Positions 1 through 9,284 of a DNA stretch of 64,000 nt are shown here, one piece after another (the stretch's first letter is position 1; each line of letters begins with the position of its first letter). Made by a program: the position numbers and the translations under genes. The notes under the pieces were generated by a model that did no database searches, was not told the origin of the DNA, and worked only from the letters and a program-made list of their open reading frames with translations. The stretch spans positions 76,147 through 140,146 of the forward strand of contig MVRP01000001.1 of the NCBI GenBank assembly GCA_002067405.1. The letters run 5' to 3'. The stretch is from Syntrophorhabdaceae bacterium PtaU1.Bin034. Its GTDB lineage: Bacteria; Desulfobacterota_G; Syntrophorhabdia; Syntrophorhabdales; WCHB1-27.

Positions 1-9
1 ATAAAGGCA

Positions 10-38
10 GGCTGGCGCCGGATGGCCCGGCGCCAGCC
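10..38 (-). terminator. Hairpin after hydA1, probable terminator of the hydrogenase operon
   Basis: A 12-bp GC-rich stem (arms 10-21 and 27-38, loop of 5 nt) lies 26 nt past the stop of the last hydrogenase gene. Read on the minus strand it is followed only by a weak T run (TGCCTTTAT). Termination is therefore likely but not certain. Confidence 0.55.
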
Positions 39-63
39 AGAATCCATGTCGTTAAAACACGTG

Positions 64-1791
64 TCAGTACTGTTTGCTCCTCGGCGTATACTTTGTGTGG
101 AGCAGTTTATGAGATTTGTGGCCGAGAGGTTCTCCCAGGTATTCCTGGTAAATCTGCTTGATGGAAGGGTTCTCATGCGATTTTCTGTGCTTGAGCGCCT
201 TGTCTTCCCCGTAGAGCGCCTGAGCGCGAAGAATCCTTTTCTCGTTGCTCACCGGGATAGGCTGTCCTCCACCTCCGACGCATCCGCCGGGACACGCCAT
301 TACTTCAATGAAGTGATACGGGCCGCTTTCCCCGCTCTTCACCCTTTCCAGCAGTTTTCGGGCATTGCCGAGACCGTGCGCCACTGCCACCTTCACGTCG
401 CCGACGCCTTCAATGGGGACAACGGCCTCTTTTACGCCTTCGAGCCCTCTCACCTGGGTGAAGTCGACGCTTTCAAGGGTTTTTCCGGTCAGGAGCTCAT
501 AGGCGGTCCTCAACGCCGCTTCCATCACCCCGCCGGTGGCGCCGAAAATCGTCGCTGCCCCGGTGTACTCTCCCAGAGGATTATCATAACTCTCGTCGGG
601 CAGGCCCTGAAAATCGATGCCTGCCTCACGGATCATTCTCGCAAGCTCCCTGGTCGTCAAGACGTAGTCGACATCCTGAAAGCCGCTGTCCGTCATTTCC
701 GGTCTTGCACATTCAAATTTCTTCGCCGTGCACGGCATTACCGAGACGACCACTATATTGGCCGGATCGATCTTTTCCTTCTCCGCATAATAGGTCTTTG
801 TCAATGCCCCGAGCATTTGATGGGGCGACTTGCATGTGGAGAGGTTCGGAATGAACTCGGGGTAGAATGTTTCGGCAAACTTGATCCAGCCGGGTGAGCA
901 GCTCGTGATCATCGGCAGCACCCCGCCTTCCTTCACCCTCTTTATCAGCTCGCTTCCTTCTTCCAGGATCGTCAGGTCCGCGGCAAAGTTCGTGTCGAAG
1001 ACGCGGTCGAAGCCGAGCCTTCTGACTGCCGCCAGCATCTTCCCGGTGACGAGGGTACCCGGAGGATACCCGAATTCCTCACCCAAAGCCGCCCTTACCG
1101 CGGGTGCGTCCTGAATGACGACGAATTTCTCGGGATCCGAGATCGCCTTCCACACGTCGTCCACATTCGATTTCTCGGTAATGGCCCCGACCGGGCAGAC
1201 CACCGAGCATTGGCCGCAGTTGGCGCACACGCTTTCTCCAAGGCTTGCCTCAAATGCCGGTTCCACCCTGCTTTCAAACCCCCTGCCCTGCACAAAGAGC
1301 GCGCCCACTGCCTGCTGCTCCTGGCACACTGCCACGCATCGCCGGCACAGGATGCACTTGTTCGGGTCGCGAACGAGGGAGGGAGAGCTGTCGTCGATCG
1401 CGCCTCCGCTCTTGGCCCCGGTAAACGCGACCTCCCTCACTCCCAATTCTTCGGCAATGCTCTGCAGCTCACAATTGAGGTTGCGAGCACAGGCGAGGCA
1501 CTCGAAAGGATGGTTCGAAAGGAGCATCTCCACTGAGAATCTCCTCGCTTTCCGCACCCTGTCATTGCTGCTCGCCACCACCATCCCTTCCGCGGCGGGG
1601 AGGGTGCAGGAGGCCTGCAGGTTCCTGTTACCCTGCACCTCGACGAGGCAGACACGGCATGCTCCGATGGCCTGCACCTCGGGGAGATAGCAAAGGGTAG
1701 GGATATGGACGCCTGCCTTTCTCGCAGCCTCCAAAACGGATGTTCCTTCTTCAACCTGTACGCTTCGTCCGTCTATGGTTAGGTTTATCAT
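64..1791 (-). CDS. hydA: [FeFe] hydrogenase catalytic subunit, first copy (HydA-like)
   Basis: 575 aa. The N-terminus has a NuoG-type [2Fe-2S] domain (C34, C45, C48, C62), a His-Cys3 cluster site (H94, C98, C101, C107) and two [4Fe-4S] motifs (C146-C156, C189-C199). The H-cluster domain follows with L1 TSCSPGW (296-302), L2 MPCTAKK (C354) and L3 ACPGGC (C500, C504). This is the layout of NAD-linked trimeric hydrogenases, which produce or oxidise H2 in the cytoplasm with HydB and HydC partners. It is the last gene of the operon, 26 nt after the NuoF-GltD fusion gene. L1 has Ser where classical enzymes have a second Cys (TSCCPxW). Symbol assigned by family. Confidence 0.95.
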   Translation of the reverse strand: MINLTIDGRSVQVEEGTSVLEAARKAGVHIPTLCYLPEVQAIGACRVCLVEVQGNRNLQASCTLPAAEGMVVASSNDRVRKARRFSVEMLLSNHPFECLACARNLNCELQSIAEELGVREVAFTGAKSGGAIDDSSPSLVRDPNKCILCRRCVAVCQEQQAVGALFVQGRGFESRVEPAFEASLGESVCANCGQCSVVCPVGAITEKSNVDDVWKAISDPEKFVVIQDAPAVRAALGEEFGYPPGTLVTGKMLAAVRRLGFDRVFDTNFAADLTILEEGSELIKRVKEGGVLPMITSCSPGWIKFAETFYPEFIPNLSTCKSPHQMLGALTKTYYAEKEKIDPANIVVVSVMPCTAKKFECARPEMTDSGFQDVDYVLTTRELARMIREAGIDFQGLPDESYDNPLGEYTGAATIFGATGGVMEAALRTAYELLTGKTLESVDFTQVRGLEGVKEAVVPIEGVGDVKVAVAHGLGNARKLLERVKSGESGPYHFIEVMACPGGCVGGGGQPIPVSNEKRILRAQALYGEDKALKHRKSHENPSIKQIYQEYLGEPLGHKSHKLLHTKYTPRSKQY

Positions 1792-1817
1792 TCTGGCTCC
1801 TTCCTAAGTACTGGGAT

Positions 1818-4800
1818 CTATTCCTCTTCCCGCAGGTAACAGCGGAGGCACCTTCTTGCCTCCTCGACCGCCATCTTCACCGGATACGCGTGAACGACTT
1901 CATCGAAATTCTTGTATCTTGCAGAAAGAGGTATATGCGGCATTGCTGCCCTCTCCCTCTCTTTCTGGTACGCGTCTGCATCGTAGGTTGGGCTGAGCGA
2001 GATGAGTTCTTTCCGGGAGAGACTTTCGAATTTCCCGTCTCCTCCGAGATATTTGTCAATGGCCATGGCAGATGCCTTTCCGTCCGCAATCGCCTCAACG
2101 ACCGTAGCCGGTCCCCGCACATTGTCGCCTGCGGCAAAGACCCCGGCCCGGGTAGTGGTCAAGAGTGAATCGACTTGCAGCGTGCCCCAGTCCGTCGTGC
2201 TTATGCCGTCGCCGTTGAGGTAGGACAGGTCGGGCTTCTGGCCGATTGCTGCAACAACCATGTCAACGGGGATAACGAATTCGGAACCGGCTATGGCCTC
2301 AGGCTTGCGGCGGCCGCTCTTGTCGAATGTGCCGAGACTCGCTCTGATGCATTCTATGCCTGTTACCTTTCCGTTTTCCGCGACAATCTTCTTCGGGATC
2401 ACCAGCGCGTGGATCTGTACGCCTTCTTTTTCGGCCTCGTCGATCTCTTCCCGGAAGGCCGGCATGTCTTCTTTTTCCCTCCTGTAGAGGATCGAAACCG
2501 AGGTGGCTCCGAGTCTCAGGGCCGAACGGGCCGCATCGACCGCGACATTACCGCCGCCGATCACGGCTACCTTACCCTGCGCCTTAACTGCTTTGTTGAG
2601 ATTGAGATCACGGAGGAAGGTCACACCTTCCAGGACTCCTGCTGCCTCCTCACCCGGGATGCCCATCTTTTGACCGGCATGGGCCCCTGTTGCCATCAGG
2701 ACCGCCTTGTAGCCCTGCTCGAAAAGCTGCTCGGTGGTGATATCCTTGCCGAGCGCCGTATTGAGGTTGATCTCGACTCCCAGTGCCGTAATTGCGGCGA
2801 TCTCCGCGTTCAGGACCTCTTTTGGAAGCCTGTATTCAGGAATGCCGACGGCGAGCATGCCGCCCGCAACCGGCAGAGACTCGAACACGGTCACGCCGTA
2901 GCCTCTGAGGGCCAGGAAATACGCGGCAGAAAGCCCCGCAGGTCCTGCGCCGATGACTGCAACTTTCTTTCCATTATAGGCAGCCGCTTTCGGGCGATAC
3001 GGATCGAGAGAGTTCATGTCCGTATCGGCTGCAAAGCGTTTCAGGGCACAAATCGCCACGGCGTTGTCTACCTGGTTCCTGCGGCACTTGCCTTCACACG
3101 GGTGGACACAGACCCTTCCGCATGTTGCGGGGAAGGGGTTGCTTTCCTTGATTACTTCTATGGCTTCCCTGAACTTGCCCTCGGCGATGAGCGACACATA
3201 ACCCCATGCGTTCTGGTCAGTCGGGCAGGCGTTCTGGCACGGTGCATCGAAGAGCGAGCTGCACACGCCGGCGCGGCAGTATTTGTCCTTGATATGTTCC
3301 AGGTATTCGTGCTTGAAGAAACGGAGCGTGGAGAGCACCGGGTTCGGCGCTGTCTGGCCGAGGCCGCAGAGGGCAGCGTCTTTCACACGCTCTCCGAGTT
3401 CGATCAGTTTGTCGATGTCTTCTTCTTTTCCCTGTCCATGGGTAATGCGGTTGAGGATCTCCAGCATCCTCTTCGTGCCGATCCTGCAGGGAGGACACTT
3501 GCCGCATGACTCGTCCTGAATGAAATCAACGAAGAACCGGGCGAAGTCGACCATGCAGGTATCCTCGTCAGTGACGATGAGACCGCCCGATCCGACTATT
3601 GCGCCAAGTTCCGCCACGGATTCATAGTCAATGGGGACGTTCAGATGCTGGGAGGGGATGCACCCTCCGGAAGGACCGCCGAGCTGGGCAGCCTTGAACT
3701 TCTTGCCGTTCTTTATGCCCCCGCCTATATTGTAGACGAGCTCGCCGAGGGGTGTTCCCATGGGAACCTCGACAAGGCCCGTGTTATTCACACTTCCTGC
3801 AAGGGCAAAGACCTTTGTGCCCCTGCTCTTCTCAGTACCGAAGCTCGCGTACCATGCCGACCCGTTCATGATGATCGCGGGTATATTGGCATAGGTTTCA
3901 ACGTTGTTCAGAAGCGTCGGGGCGTTGAACAGACCGCGGACCGCCGGGAACGGAGGTCTGGGTCTGGGTTCTCCCCTCTTGCCTTCGATGGAGAACATGA
4001 GCGCCGTCTCCTCGCCACAGACAAAGGCACCGGCCCCGATCCTGATATCCAGGTCGAAATCGAAGCCCGTCTCGAAAATATTCTTTCCGAGGAACTTATA
4101 TTCTCTTGCCTGGTTGATCGCCCAGGTGAGTCTCTCTATGGCAAGGGGATACTCGGCCCTCACATAGACATAACCCTGATGGGCGCCAATGGCAAAGCCC
4201 GCAATCGCCATTGCCTCTATGACACTGTGCGGGTCGCCTTCGAGAACACTCCTGTCCATAAAGGCCCCGGGGTCGCCCTCGTCCGCATTGCAGACGACAT
4301 ACTTCACGTCGCCTATGGATTTGTTCGTGAATTTCCACTTGAGACCGGTCGGGAAGCCGCCGCCGCCGCGGCCCCGAAGGCCCGATTTTATGACCTCTTC
4401 GATCACCTCGTCCTGCGTCATCGACGTGAGGGCCTTGGCGAGCGCCCCATACCCGTCCCTGGCGATATATTCCTCTATGTTGAGAGGGTTAATGACACCG
4501 CAGTTTCTCAGCACGATCTTCTTCTGCTCCTTGAAAAAGGAGATTCCTTTGAGGGAGGGGATCGTCTTCGCGGTAACGGGCTCTTTATAGAGGAGCCGCT
4601 CCACGATCCTTCCCTTCAACAGGTGCTCGCTGACGATCTCATCCGCATCTTCCGGTTTCAGCTTCTGATAAAATATCCCCTCGGGGTAGACAAGGGCCAG
4701 GGGGCCAAGATCGCACGATCCGACACAGCCCGTCTCGATTACCCTTACCTCGTCCTGGAGACCGTATTCCTTTACCTTTATGACGATAGCGTCCCTAATG

Positions 4801-4868
4801 TCACGGCAGCCGGAAGAAACGCAGGCAGCACCGGCACAAACCAATATATGAGCGCGACACACATCCAT
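1818..4868 (-). CDS. HydB/NuoF-like diaphorase subunit fused to a GltD-like NAD(P)/FAD oxidoreductase
   Basis: 1016 aa from an ATG with a GAGGTG ribosome site; a GTG three codons upstream is the alternative start. Order of domains: thioredoxin-fold [2Fe-2S] domain with cysteines kept (C11, C16, C21, C48, C52); NuoF FMN/NADH domain (GRGGGGFPTG, CNADEGDPG); SLBB region and NuoF [4Fe-4S] site (ESCGKCPPCR). From about residue 535 comes a GltD-like module with its own Cys-rich N-terminal cluster motif, an FAD GxGxxG (VIGAGPAGLSAA) and a second nucleotide fold (VIGGGNVAVDAA). Ordinary HydB ends in a 2x[4Fe-4S] ferredoxin domain, which is here replaced by the GltD unit. It probably transfers electrons between NAD(P)H, perhaps ferredoxin, and HydA. 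It lies 10 nt after hydC. Confidence 0.92.
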   Translation of the reverse strand: MDVCRAHILVCAGAACVSSGCRDIRDAIVIKVKEYGLQDEVRVIETGCVGSCDLGPLALVYPEGIFYQKLKPEDADEIVSEHLLKGRIVERLLYKEPVTAKTIPSLKGISFFKEQKKIVLRNCGVINPLNIEEYIARDGYGALAKALTSMTQDEVIEEVIKSGLRGRGGGGFPTGLKWKFTNKSIGDVKYVVCNADEGDPGAFMDRSVLEGDPHSVIEAMAIAGFAIGAHQGYVYVRAEYPLAIERLTWAINQAREYKFLGKNIFETGFDFDLDIRIGAGAFVCGEETALMFSIEGKRGEPRPRPPFPAVRGLFNAPTLLNNVETYANIPAIIMNGSAWYASFGTEKSRGTKVFALAGSVNNTGLVEVPMGTPLGELVYNIGGGIKNGKKFKAAQLGGPSGGCIPSQHLNVPIDYESVAELGAIVGSGGLIVTDEDTCMVDFARFFVDFIQDESCGKCPPCRIGTKRMLEILNRITHGQGKEEDIDKLIELGERVKDAALCGLGQTAPNPVLSTLRFFKHEYLEHIKDKYCRAGVCSSLFDAPCQNACPTDQNAWGYVSLIAEGKFREAIEVIKESNPFPATCGRVCVHPCEGKCRRNQVDNAVAICALKRFAADTDMNSLDPYRPKAAAYNGKKVAVIGAGPAGLSAAYFLALRGYGVTVFESLPVAGGMLAVGIPEYRLPKEVLNAEIAAITALGVEINLNTALGKDITTEQLFEQGYKAVLMATGAHAGQKMGIPGEEAAGVLEGVTFLRDLNLNKAVKAQGKVAVIGGGNVAVDAARSALRLGATSVSILYRREKEDMPAFREEIDEAEKEGVQIHALVIPKKIVAENGKVTGIECIRASLGTFDKSGRRKPEAIAGSEFVIPVDMVVAAIGQKPDLSYLNGDGISTTDWGTLQVDSLLTTTRAGVFAAGDNVRGPATVVEAIADGKASAMAIDKYLGGDGKFESLSRKELISLSPTYDADAYQKERERAAMPHIPLSARYKNFDEVVHAYPVKMAVEEARRCLRCYLREEE

Positions 4869-4878
4869 ATCTCTCACC

Positions 4879-5376
4879 TCACTCGTATCTGTCGAGAACT
4901 TCCATTATTTTCGTGGTCTTGACCCGCCCATACACATCATCGTTCACGAGCACTGCCGGGGCTAGACCACAAGCTCCAATACACCTCACCACATCCAGAG
5001 AGTACCTCCGGTCTTCCGTAGTGCCGCCAACCTTGATGTCCAACTCGCCCTCGACCTTCGCAAGCGTCTGTTGCCCTCCCCGGACATAGCAGGCCGTGCC
5101 GAGGCAGACCTTCACGCTGTTTCTTCCCTTTGGAGAGGTCGAAAAGAACGAGTAAAAGGTGACCACGCCGTAAACCTGGCTGAGGGAGAGACTGAGACCT
5201 TCGGCGACAATTTGCTGAACCTTCTTGGGAAGATAGCCGAACAGGTTCTGCGCCTTGTGTAAAACCATGATAAGATTTTCCGGTTTACCTTTATTCTCAG
5301 CCACTATTTCCGCAAGCCGGGGATACAGCTCTTCTTCCCTGGTTTCTGCGCAAACGCAATGATGTTCATCCGACAT
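4879..5376 (-). CDS. hydC: HydC/NuoE-like [2Fe-2S] subunit, first hydrogenase
   Basis: 165 aa. The start is set at MSDEHH because AAGGAGG lies 5 nt before this ATG; the open frame runs 25 codons further upstream without a good ribosome site. The thioredoxin-like NuoE fold carries the four cluster cysteines as CLGTAC and CIGAC. In the family it ferries electrons within the HydABC complex between the FMN subunit and HydA. The gene sits between the second hydA and the NuoF-GltD fusion gene, so it most likely belongs to the fusion-type complex. Confidence 0.93.
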   Translation of the reverse strand: MSDEHHCVCAETREEELYPRLAEIVAENKGKPENLIMVLHKAQNLFGYLPKKVQQIVAEGLSLSLSQVYGVVTFYSFFSTSPKGRNSVKVCLGTACYVRGGQQTLAKVEGELDIKVGGTTEDRRYSLDVVRCIGACGLAPAVLVNDDVYGRVKTTKIMEVLDRYE

Positions 5377-5440
5377 TCGTTCCTCCTTATGATGAGCTTC
5401 CGCAGTCGTTACGGGAACTCGATTTGCCCTTTCCAAAACG

Positions 5441-7198
5441 CTACTTCTCACTCGCGACCTTTCCGTCCATTTTGCTCCGCTTATAGTAGTGCGTATGGAG
5501 GAGGTGGTGAGCCTTCTCGGAATTAGGCTCTTTTAAGAATTTTTCGTACAGTTTCGCCACGGAAGCATTTTCATGCGACCGTCTCTTGGGCAATGATTTG
5601 TCTTCCTGATACAGGGCCTCTCCGCGGCGCGCCCTTCTCGCCATGTCGCTGCCCCATGGCTGGCCGCCTCCGCCGACGCATCCACCCGGACAGGCCATGA
5701 CCTCGATGAAATGATACTCGCTCTTGCCGGTTTCCGCGAGCTGCGCCGAGACCTTATCGAGCAGTTTCCTCGCATTGCCCAGCCCGTGTGCGACAGCCAC
5801 CTTGAGGTTCAGGCCGTCCACGGGCACTTCCGCCTCTTTCACCCCTGTCATCCCCCTCACCGGAAGGATATCGAGGTTTTCCAGCTCGCGTCCTGTCACG
5901 AGGAAGTAAGCGGAACGGAGCGCGGCTTCCATGACGCCGCCGGTTGCTCCGAAAATCGTGGCAGCCCCGGTGTATTCGCCGAGGGGGTCGTCGGCAGGCT
6001 CGTCCGGCAGCTCTTTCAGGTCGATCCCCGCCTCTCTCATCATGCGCGCCAGCTCTCTCGTGGTGAGCACGTAATCCACATCCTGAAAGCCGCTCGACCG
6101 CATTTCCGGCCGCTGGGCCTCAAACTTCTTCGCCGTGCACGGCATCACCGAAACGGAAACGATCTTTTCCGCGGGTATGCCCTTGACCTCCGGGTAGTAG
6201 GTCTTTGCGAGGGTCCCGAACATCTGCTGCGGCGATTTGGCGGTTGATATGTGATCCCGCAAATGGGGATAGAAGGTTTCCATGAATTTTATCCACCCGG
6301 GACTGCAGGAGGTGATAACAGGCAGCCTCTTGCCCGCCTTTATGGCATTGACCACTTCCGTTCCCTCTTCCAGAATGGTGAGGTCAGCGGTGAAGTTGGT
6401 GTCAAAAACCGCGTCGAACTTCATTCTTCGCAGCGCGGCGTGCAGCTTTCCCGAAACGATGGTGCCCGGCTCCATGCCGAATTCCTCGCCGAGCTGCGCC
6501 CTGATGGCAGGCGCTTCCTGAACGACCACGTGCTTGTCGGGATCACTCAGGGCTTTCCACACTTCGTCAACGTGGCTCTTTTCGTAAAGGGCGCCCACCG
6601 GGCAGAAGACCGTGCATTGCCCGCAGTTGACGCAGGCGCTGTTCCCCAGCCCTTCGTTCATCACCGTGCTGATGGAGGACTCGAATCCCCTCTTGTCGAG
6701 GGTCAGGGCGTTCACGGTTTGAATCTCCGAGCATACCTGGACGCACCTTCCGCAGACGATACATTTGTTGGGATCCCTTACAATCGCCACGCTCGTCTCA
6801 TCGAGCGGCTTTTTCTGTTTTTTTCCGTAGTCCTTGATCTCCTGGATGCCGACGGTGCGCGCCACATCCTGGAGCTCGCACTTTCCGTTCTTTATGCAGG
6901 TAAGGCAATCGGCGTCGTGGTCCGAAAGGATGAGCTCGACGAGCTGTCTCCTCGCGTTTCGTACGCGTGCCGTATTCGTGTTGATCACCCATCCCTTTTC
7001 TACCTGGGTCACGCAGGCCCTTCTCAGGGCCGGAAAACCCTGCACCTCGACGACACATATGCCGCAGGAACCTTCAGCAACAAGATCGGGATGTTGGCAG
7101 AGAGTGGGTATGTTGAAGTTGGCCTTTTTCGCGGCCTCCAGAATAGTCGTCCCTTCCGGGACTTCTACTTCCACTTTATTGATCGTGGCTTTTATCAT
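5441..7198 (-). CDS. hydA: [FeFe] hydrogenase catalytic subunit, second copy (HydA-like)
   Basis: 585 aa from MIKATINK, which has AGGAGG 11 nt upstream; an ATG nine codons earlier lacks a convincing ribosome site. The domain plan and cysteine spacing equal those of the copy at 64-1791: C34, C45, C48 and C62 for [2Fe-2S], the His-Cys3 site at 94-107, two [4Fe-4S] motifs, then TSCSPGW, MPCTAKKFE and ACPGGCVGGGGQP. The two copies are clearly paralogous over their whole length. It follows the short NuoF gene by 43 nt, so this HydA is assumed to pair with the HydBC at 7242-9271. The L1 Cys-to-Ser variant is also present. Confidence 0.95.
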   Translation of the reverse strand: MIKATINKVEVEVPEGTTILEAAKKANFNIPTLCQHPDLVAEGSCGICVVEVQGFPALRRACVTQVEKGWVINTNTARVRNARRQLVELILSDHDADCLTCIKNGKCELQDVARTVGIQEIKDYGKKQKKPLDETSVAIVRDPNKCIVCGRCVQVCSEIQTVNALTLDKRGFESSISTVMNEGLGNSACVNCGQCTVFCPVGALYEKSHVDEVWKALSDPDKHVVVQEAPAIRAQLGEEFGMEPGTIVSGKLHAALRRMKFDAVFDTNFTADLTILEEGTEVVNAIKAGKRLPVITSCSPGWIKFMETFYPHLRDHISTAKSPQQMFGTLAKTYYPEVKGIPAEKIVSVSVMPCTAKKFEAQRPEMRSSGFQDVDYVLTTRELARMMREAGIDLKELPDEPADDPLGEYTGAATIFGATGGVMEAALRSAYFLVTGRELENLDILPVRGMTGVKEAEVPVDGLNLKVAVAHGLGNARKLLDKVSAQLAETGKSEYHFIEVMACPGGCVGGGGQPWGSDMARRARRGEALYQEDKSLPKRRSHENASVAKLYEKFLKEPNSEKAHHLLHTHYYKRSKMDGKVASEK

Positions 7199-7241
7199 CT
7201 TTATCGCAACCTCCTGATTTTCCATATTTGCAGCTTCCGCA

Positions 7242-8816
7242 CTAGCTGCCCACTATCTCATCCCGGAAGTATTTCAAACAGCTCGAAATGGGAAGGTACA
7301 GAGACTGCCCCAACGGGCAGAAGGACGTGTCCTTCATAACCGCCGCAATGTCCAAAAGCTCATTCACGTCATCGCTTGTTCCTTTTGACGCGGCGACCCG
7401 GTCCATGATCTCCACAAGACGGGCCGTGCCGAGCCGGCAGGGAACACAGTGACCACACGATTCATGTTTGAAGAAGTGGAGGACATTTGCCAGCATGTCT
7501 CTCATCGAGGTGTCTTCGTTCATGACGAGGATCGCGCCGCTTCCCAGGGCTGCCGCATACTCTTTCAGGTTGACGAAATCCATCTGCACATCGAGCATAT
7601 CCGGTCCGAGGAAAGCCCCTGCGGCACCGCCGACCAGTGCCCCCTTGAACTGTTTGCCGTCGCTTATGCCGCCTCCGTATTCGTAGATGATGTCCCGGAG
7701 GGTGGTGCCCATCTCGGTCTCGATGAGGCCCGGTGTTGCCACGTGTCCTAAGATCGTGTAGACCTTGGTTCCCGCGCATTTCGTCGTACCGTACTTCCTG
7801 AACCAGTTCGCGCCGTTCTTTACGATATCGGCTATGTTCGCAAGGGTCTCCACGTTATTGACCACAGTCGGCTTGTCCCAGAGGCCGGCGACGACCGGAT
7901 AGGGCGGCTTGTTTCTCGGATGCCCTCTGTGGCCTTCGAGCGATTCTATAAGCGCCGTCTCTTCGCCGCACACATAAGCCCCGGCTCCCTTCATGACCAC
8001 GATGTCGAAGGCAAAAGGTTTGTCGAATATGGTGTTTCCCAGAAGGCCGAAAGACCGGGCGTCAGCGATGGCTTTTTCGGTCCGCTCTATGGACAGCGTG
8101 TATTCGCCCCGGATATAGATGAATCCCTGGGTAGCGCCGATGGCATACGCCGCTATGATCATTCCCTCGAGGAGCTTGTGGGGGTCGCCTTCCAGAATGA
8201 GCCGGTCCTTGAACGTTCCCGGCTCCCCTTCGTCGGCGTTACAGATGATATACTTCTCGTCTCCCGGCACCTTGCGCGCGAACTCCCACTTCATGCCGGT
8301 GGGGAAAGCTGCGCCGCCCCTTCCGGCGAGCCCCGAACTCTTTATCTCATTAATGACCTCTTCGGGTGTCATCTTGGTGAGCGCCTTGGACGCCCCTTCG
8401 TAACCACCCTCAGCAATATACTCCTCGATGCTCTCCGGGTTGATAAGACCGCAGTTTGCAAGCACCACCCGGGGCTGTTCCTTCAGGAGCCCGGTTTTCT
8501 CTCTCTTAATGACGAAGCGCTTCGGCGCCTGCGTGAGAAGGAGTCGTTTTACGAGCCTTCCTTTAAGCAGGTGCTCTTCCACCAGTTCCGCTACGTCTTC
8601 TTTTGTCACATTTGCATAATAGAGACCCTCGGGATAGACGACAAGAACGACACCCTGTCCCGTTACTCCGAGGCTCCCCGTTTCCAGGACCGCCACTTCT
8701 CCGGCCAACCCCTTCTTGTTGATCTCCTGCACGAGTTCGGCCTGAACCGCTCGGGCACCGGCCATGATCGTGCCCGCGTCCATGCTTATCAGTACGTGGC
8801 TTCTCACTATATTCAT
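7242..8816 (-). CDS. hydB: HydB/NuoF-like FMN diaphorase subunit with a cysteine-free N-terminal domain
   Basis: 524 aa. The N-terminal ~90 residues align by pattern with the thioredoxin-like [2Fe-2S] domain of the fusion protein at 1818-4868, but none of the cluster cysteines remain. The NuoF core is intact: GRGGAAFPTG and CNADEGEPG for FMN/NADH, and ESCGHCVPCR plus a later Cys for the [4Fe-4S] cluster. It ends right after the NuoF [4Fe-4S] domain, with no C-terminal ferredoxin domain. The compact form resembles NADH-linked HydB of syntrophs rather than the longer Thermotoga type (family knowledge). It overlaps the hydC stop by 4 nt, implying translational coupling. Confidence 0.93.
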   Translation of the reverse strand: MNIVRSHVLISMDAGTIMAGARAVQAELVQEINKKGLAGEVAVLETGSLGVTGQGVVLVVYPEGLYYANVTKEDVAELVEEHLLKGRLVKRLLLTQAPKRFVIKREKTGLLKEQPRVVLANCGLINPESIEEYIAEGGYEGASKALTKMTPEEVINEIKSSGLAGRGGAAFPTGMKWEFARKVPGDEKYIICNADEGEPGTFKDRLILEGDPHKLLEGMIIAAYAIGATQGFIYIRGEYTLSIERTEKAIADARSFGLLGNTIFDKPFAFDIVVMKGAGAYVCGEETALIESLEGHRGHPRNKPPYPVVAGLWDKPTVVNNVETLANIADIVKNGANWFRKYGTTKCAGTKVYTILGHVATPGLIETEMGTTLRDIIYEYGGGISDGKQFKGALVGGAAGAFLGPDMLDVQMDFVNLKEYAAALGSGAILVMNEDTSMRDMLANVLHFFKHESCGHCVPCRLGTARLVEIMDRVAASKGTSDDVNELLDIAAVMKDTSFCPLGQSLYLPISSCLKYFRDEIVGS

Positions 8817-9271
8817 ATGGCTTTTCTCCTCTCCTCCAGAATCTCGTCAACCCTTTCCGGAGTAAGTTTGCCGAACATCTCGTCGTTTATCATGATAGCC
8901 GGTGCAACGCCACAGACACCCAGGCAACTGCACGTTTCCAGGGTAAACGTACCGTCATCGGTGGTCTGTCCCACCTCAATGTTCAGTTTCTTCTTGAGGT
9001 AATCGAGGATAGATGTAGAGCCCATGAGATGACACGGGGGTGAGTCGCAAAGCCTTATTATGTGCTGGCCTCTTGGGGCGAGGCTGAACATGGTATAGAA
9101 GGTGGCGACTCCGTGCACGTAACTATAGGGCACGTTCAGATAATCGGCACACACCTCGATGTCTTCTTTGGCGACATAATGCTGCGGGTTCTTGTCCTGC
9201 AGCTCATGAAGGATATAAAGAATGTTGTGGAGATGCGGTTCGAACCTTTTTACTACGGCTGCTCTGTACAA
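8813..9271 (-). CDS. hydC: HydC/NuoE-like [2Fe-2S] subunit, second hydrogenase
   Basis: 152 aa. NuoE fold with cluster ligands in CDSPPC and a CSCLGVC segment, followed by GVAPAIMIN as in other NuoE proteins. It should carry one [2Fe-2S] cluster and bridge HydB and HydA. The sequence differs clearly from the HydC at 4879-5376, so the two complexes are old paralogues rather than a recent duplication. The gene overlaps the following hydB by 4 nt and follows the cysteine-free thioredoxin-fold gene by 13 nt. Confidence 0.93.
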   Translation of the reverse strand: MYRAAVVKRFEPHLHNILYILHELQDKNPQHYVAKEDIEVCADYLNVPYSYVHGVATFYTMFSLAPRGQHIIRLCDSPPCHLMGSTSILDYLKKKLNIEVGQTTDDGTFTLETCSCLGVCGVAPAIMINDEMFGKLTPERVDEILEERRKAI

Positions 9272-9284
9272 TTCTAGACCTCCT

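Noticed and set aside
2175..4922. Long plus-strand open frames (2175-3509, 3645-4922) opposite the HydB-GltD gene
   Set aside because: They are shadows of a high-GC coding strand. The minus-strand frame has clear domains, a ribosome site and operon context, while these have none.
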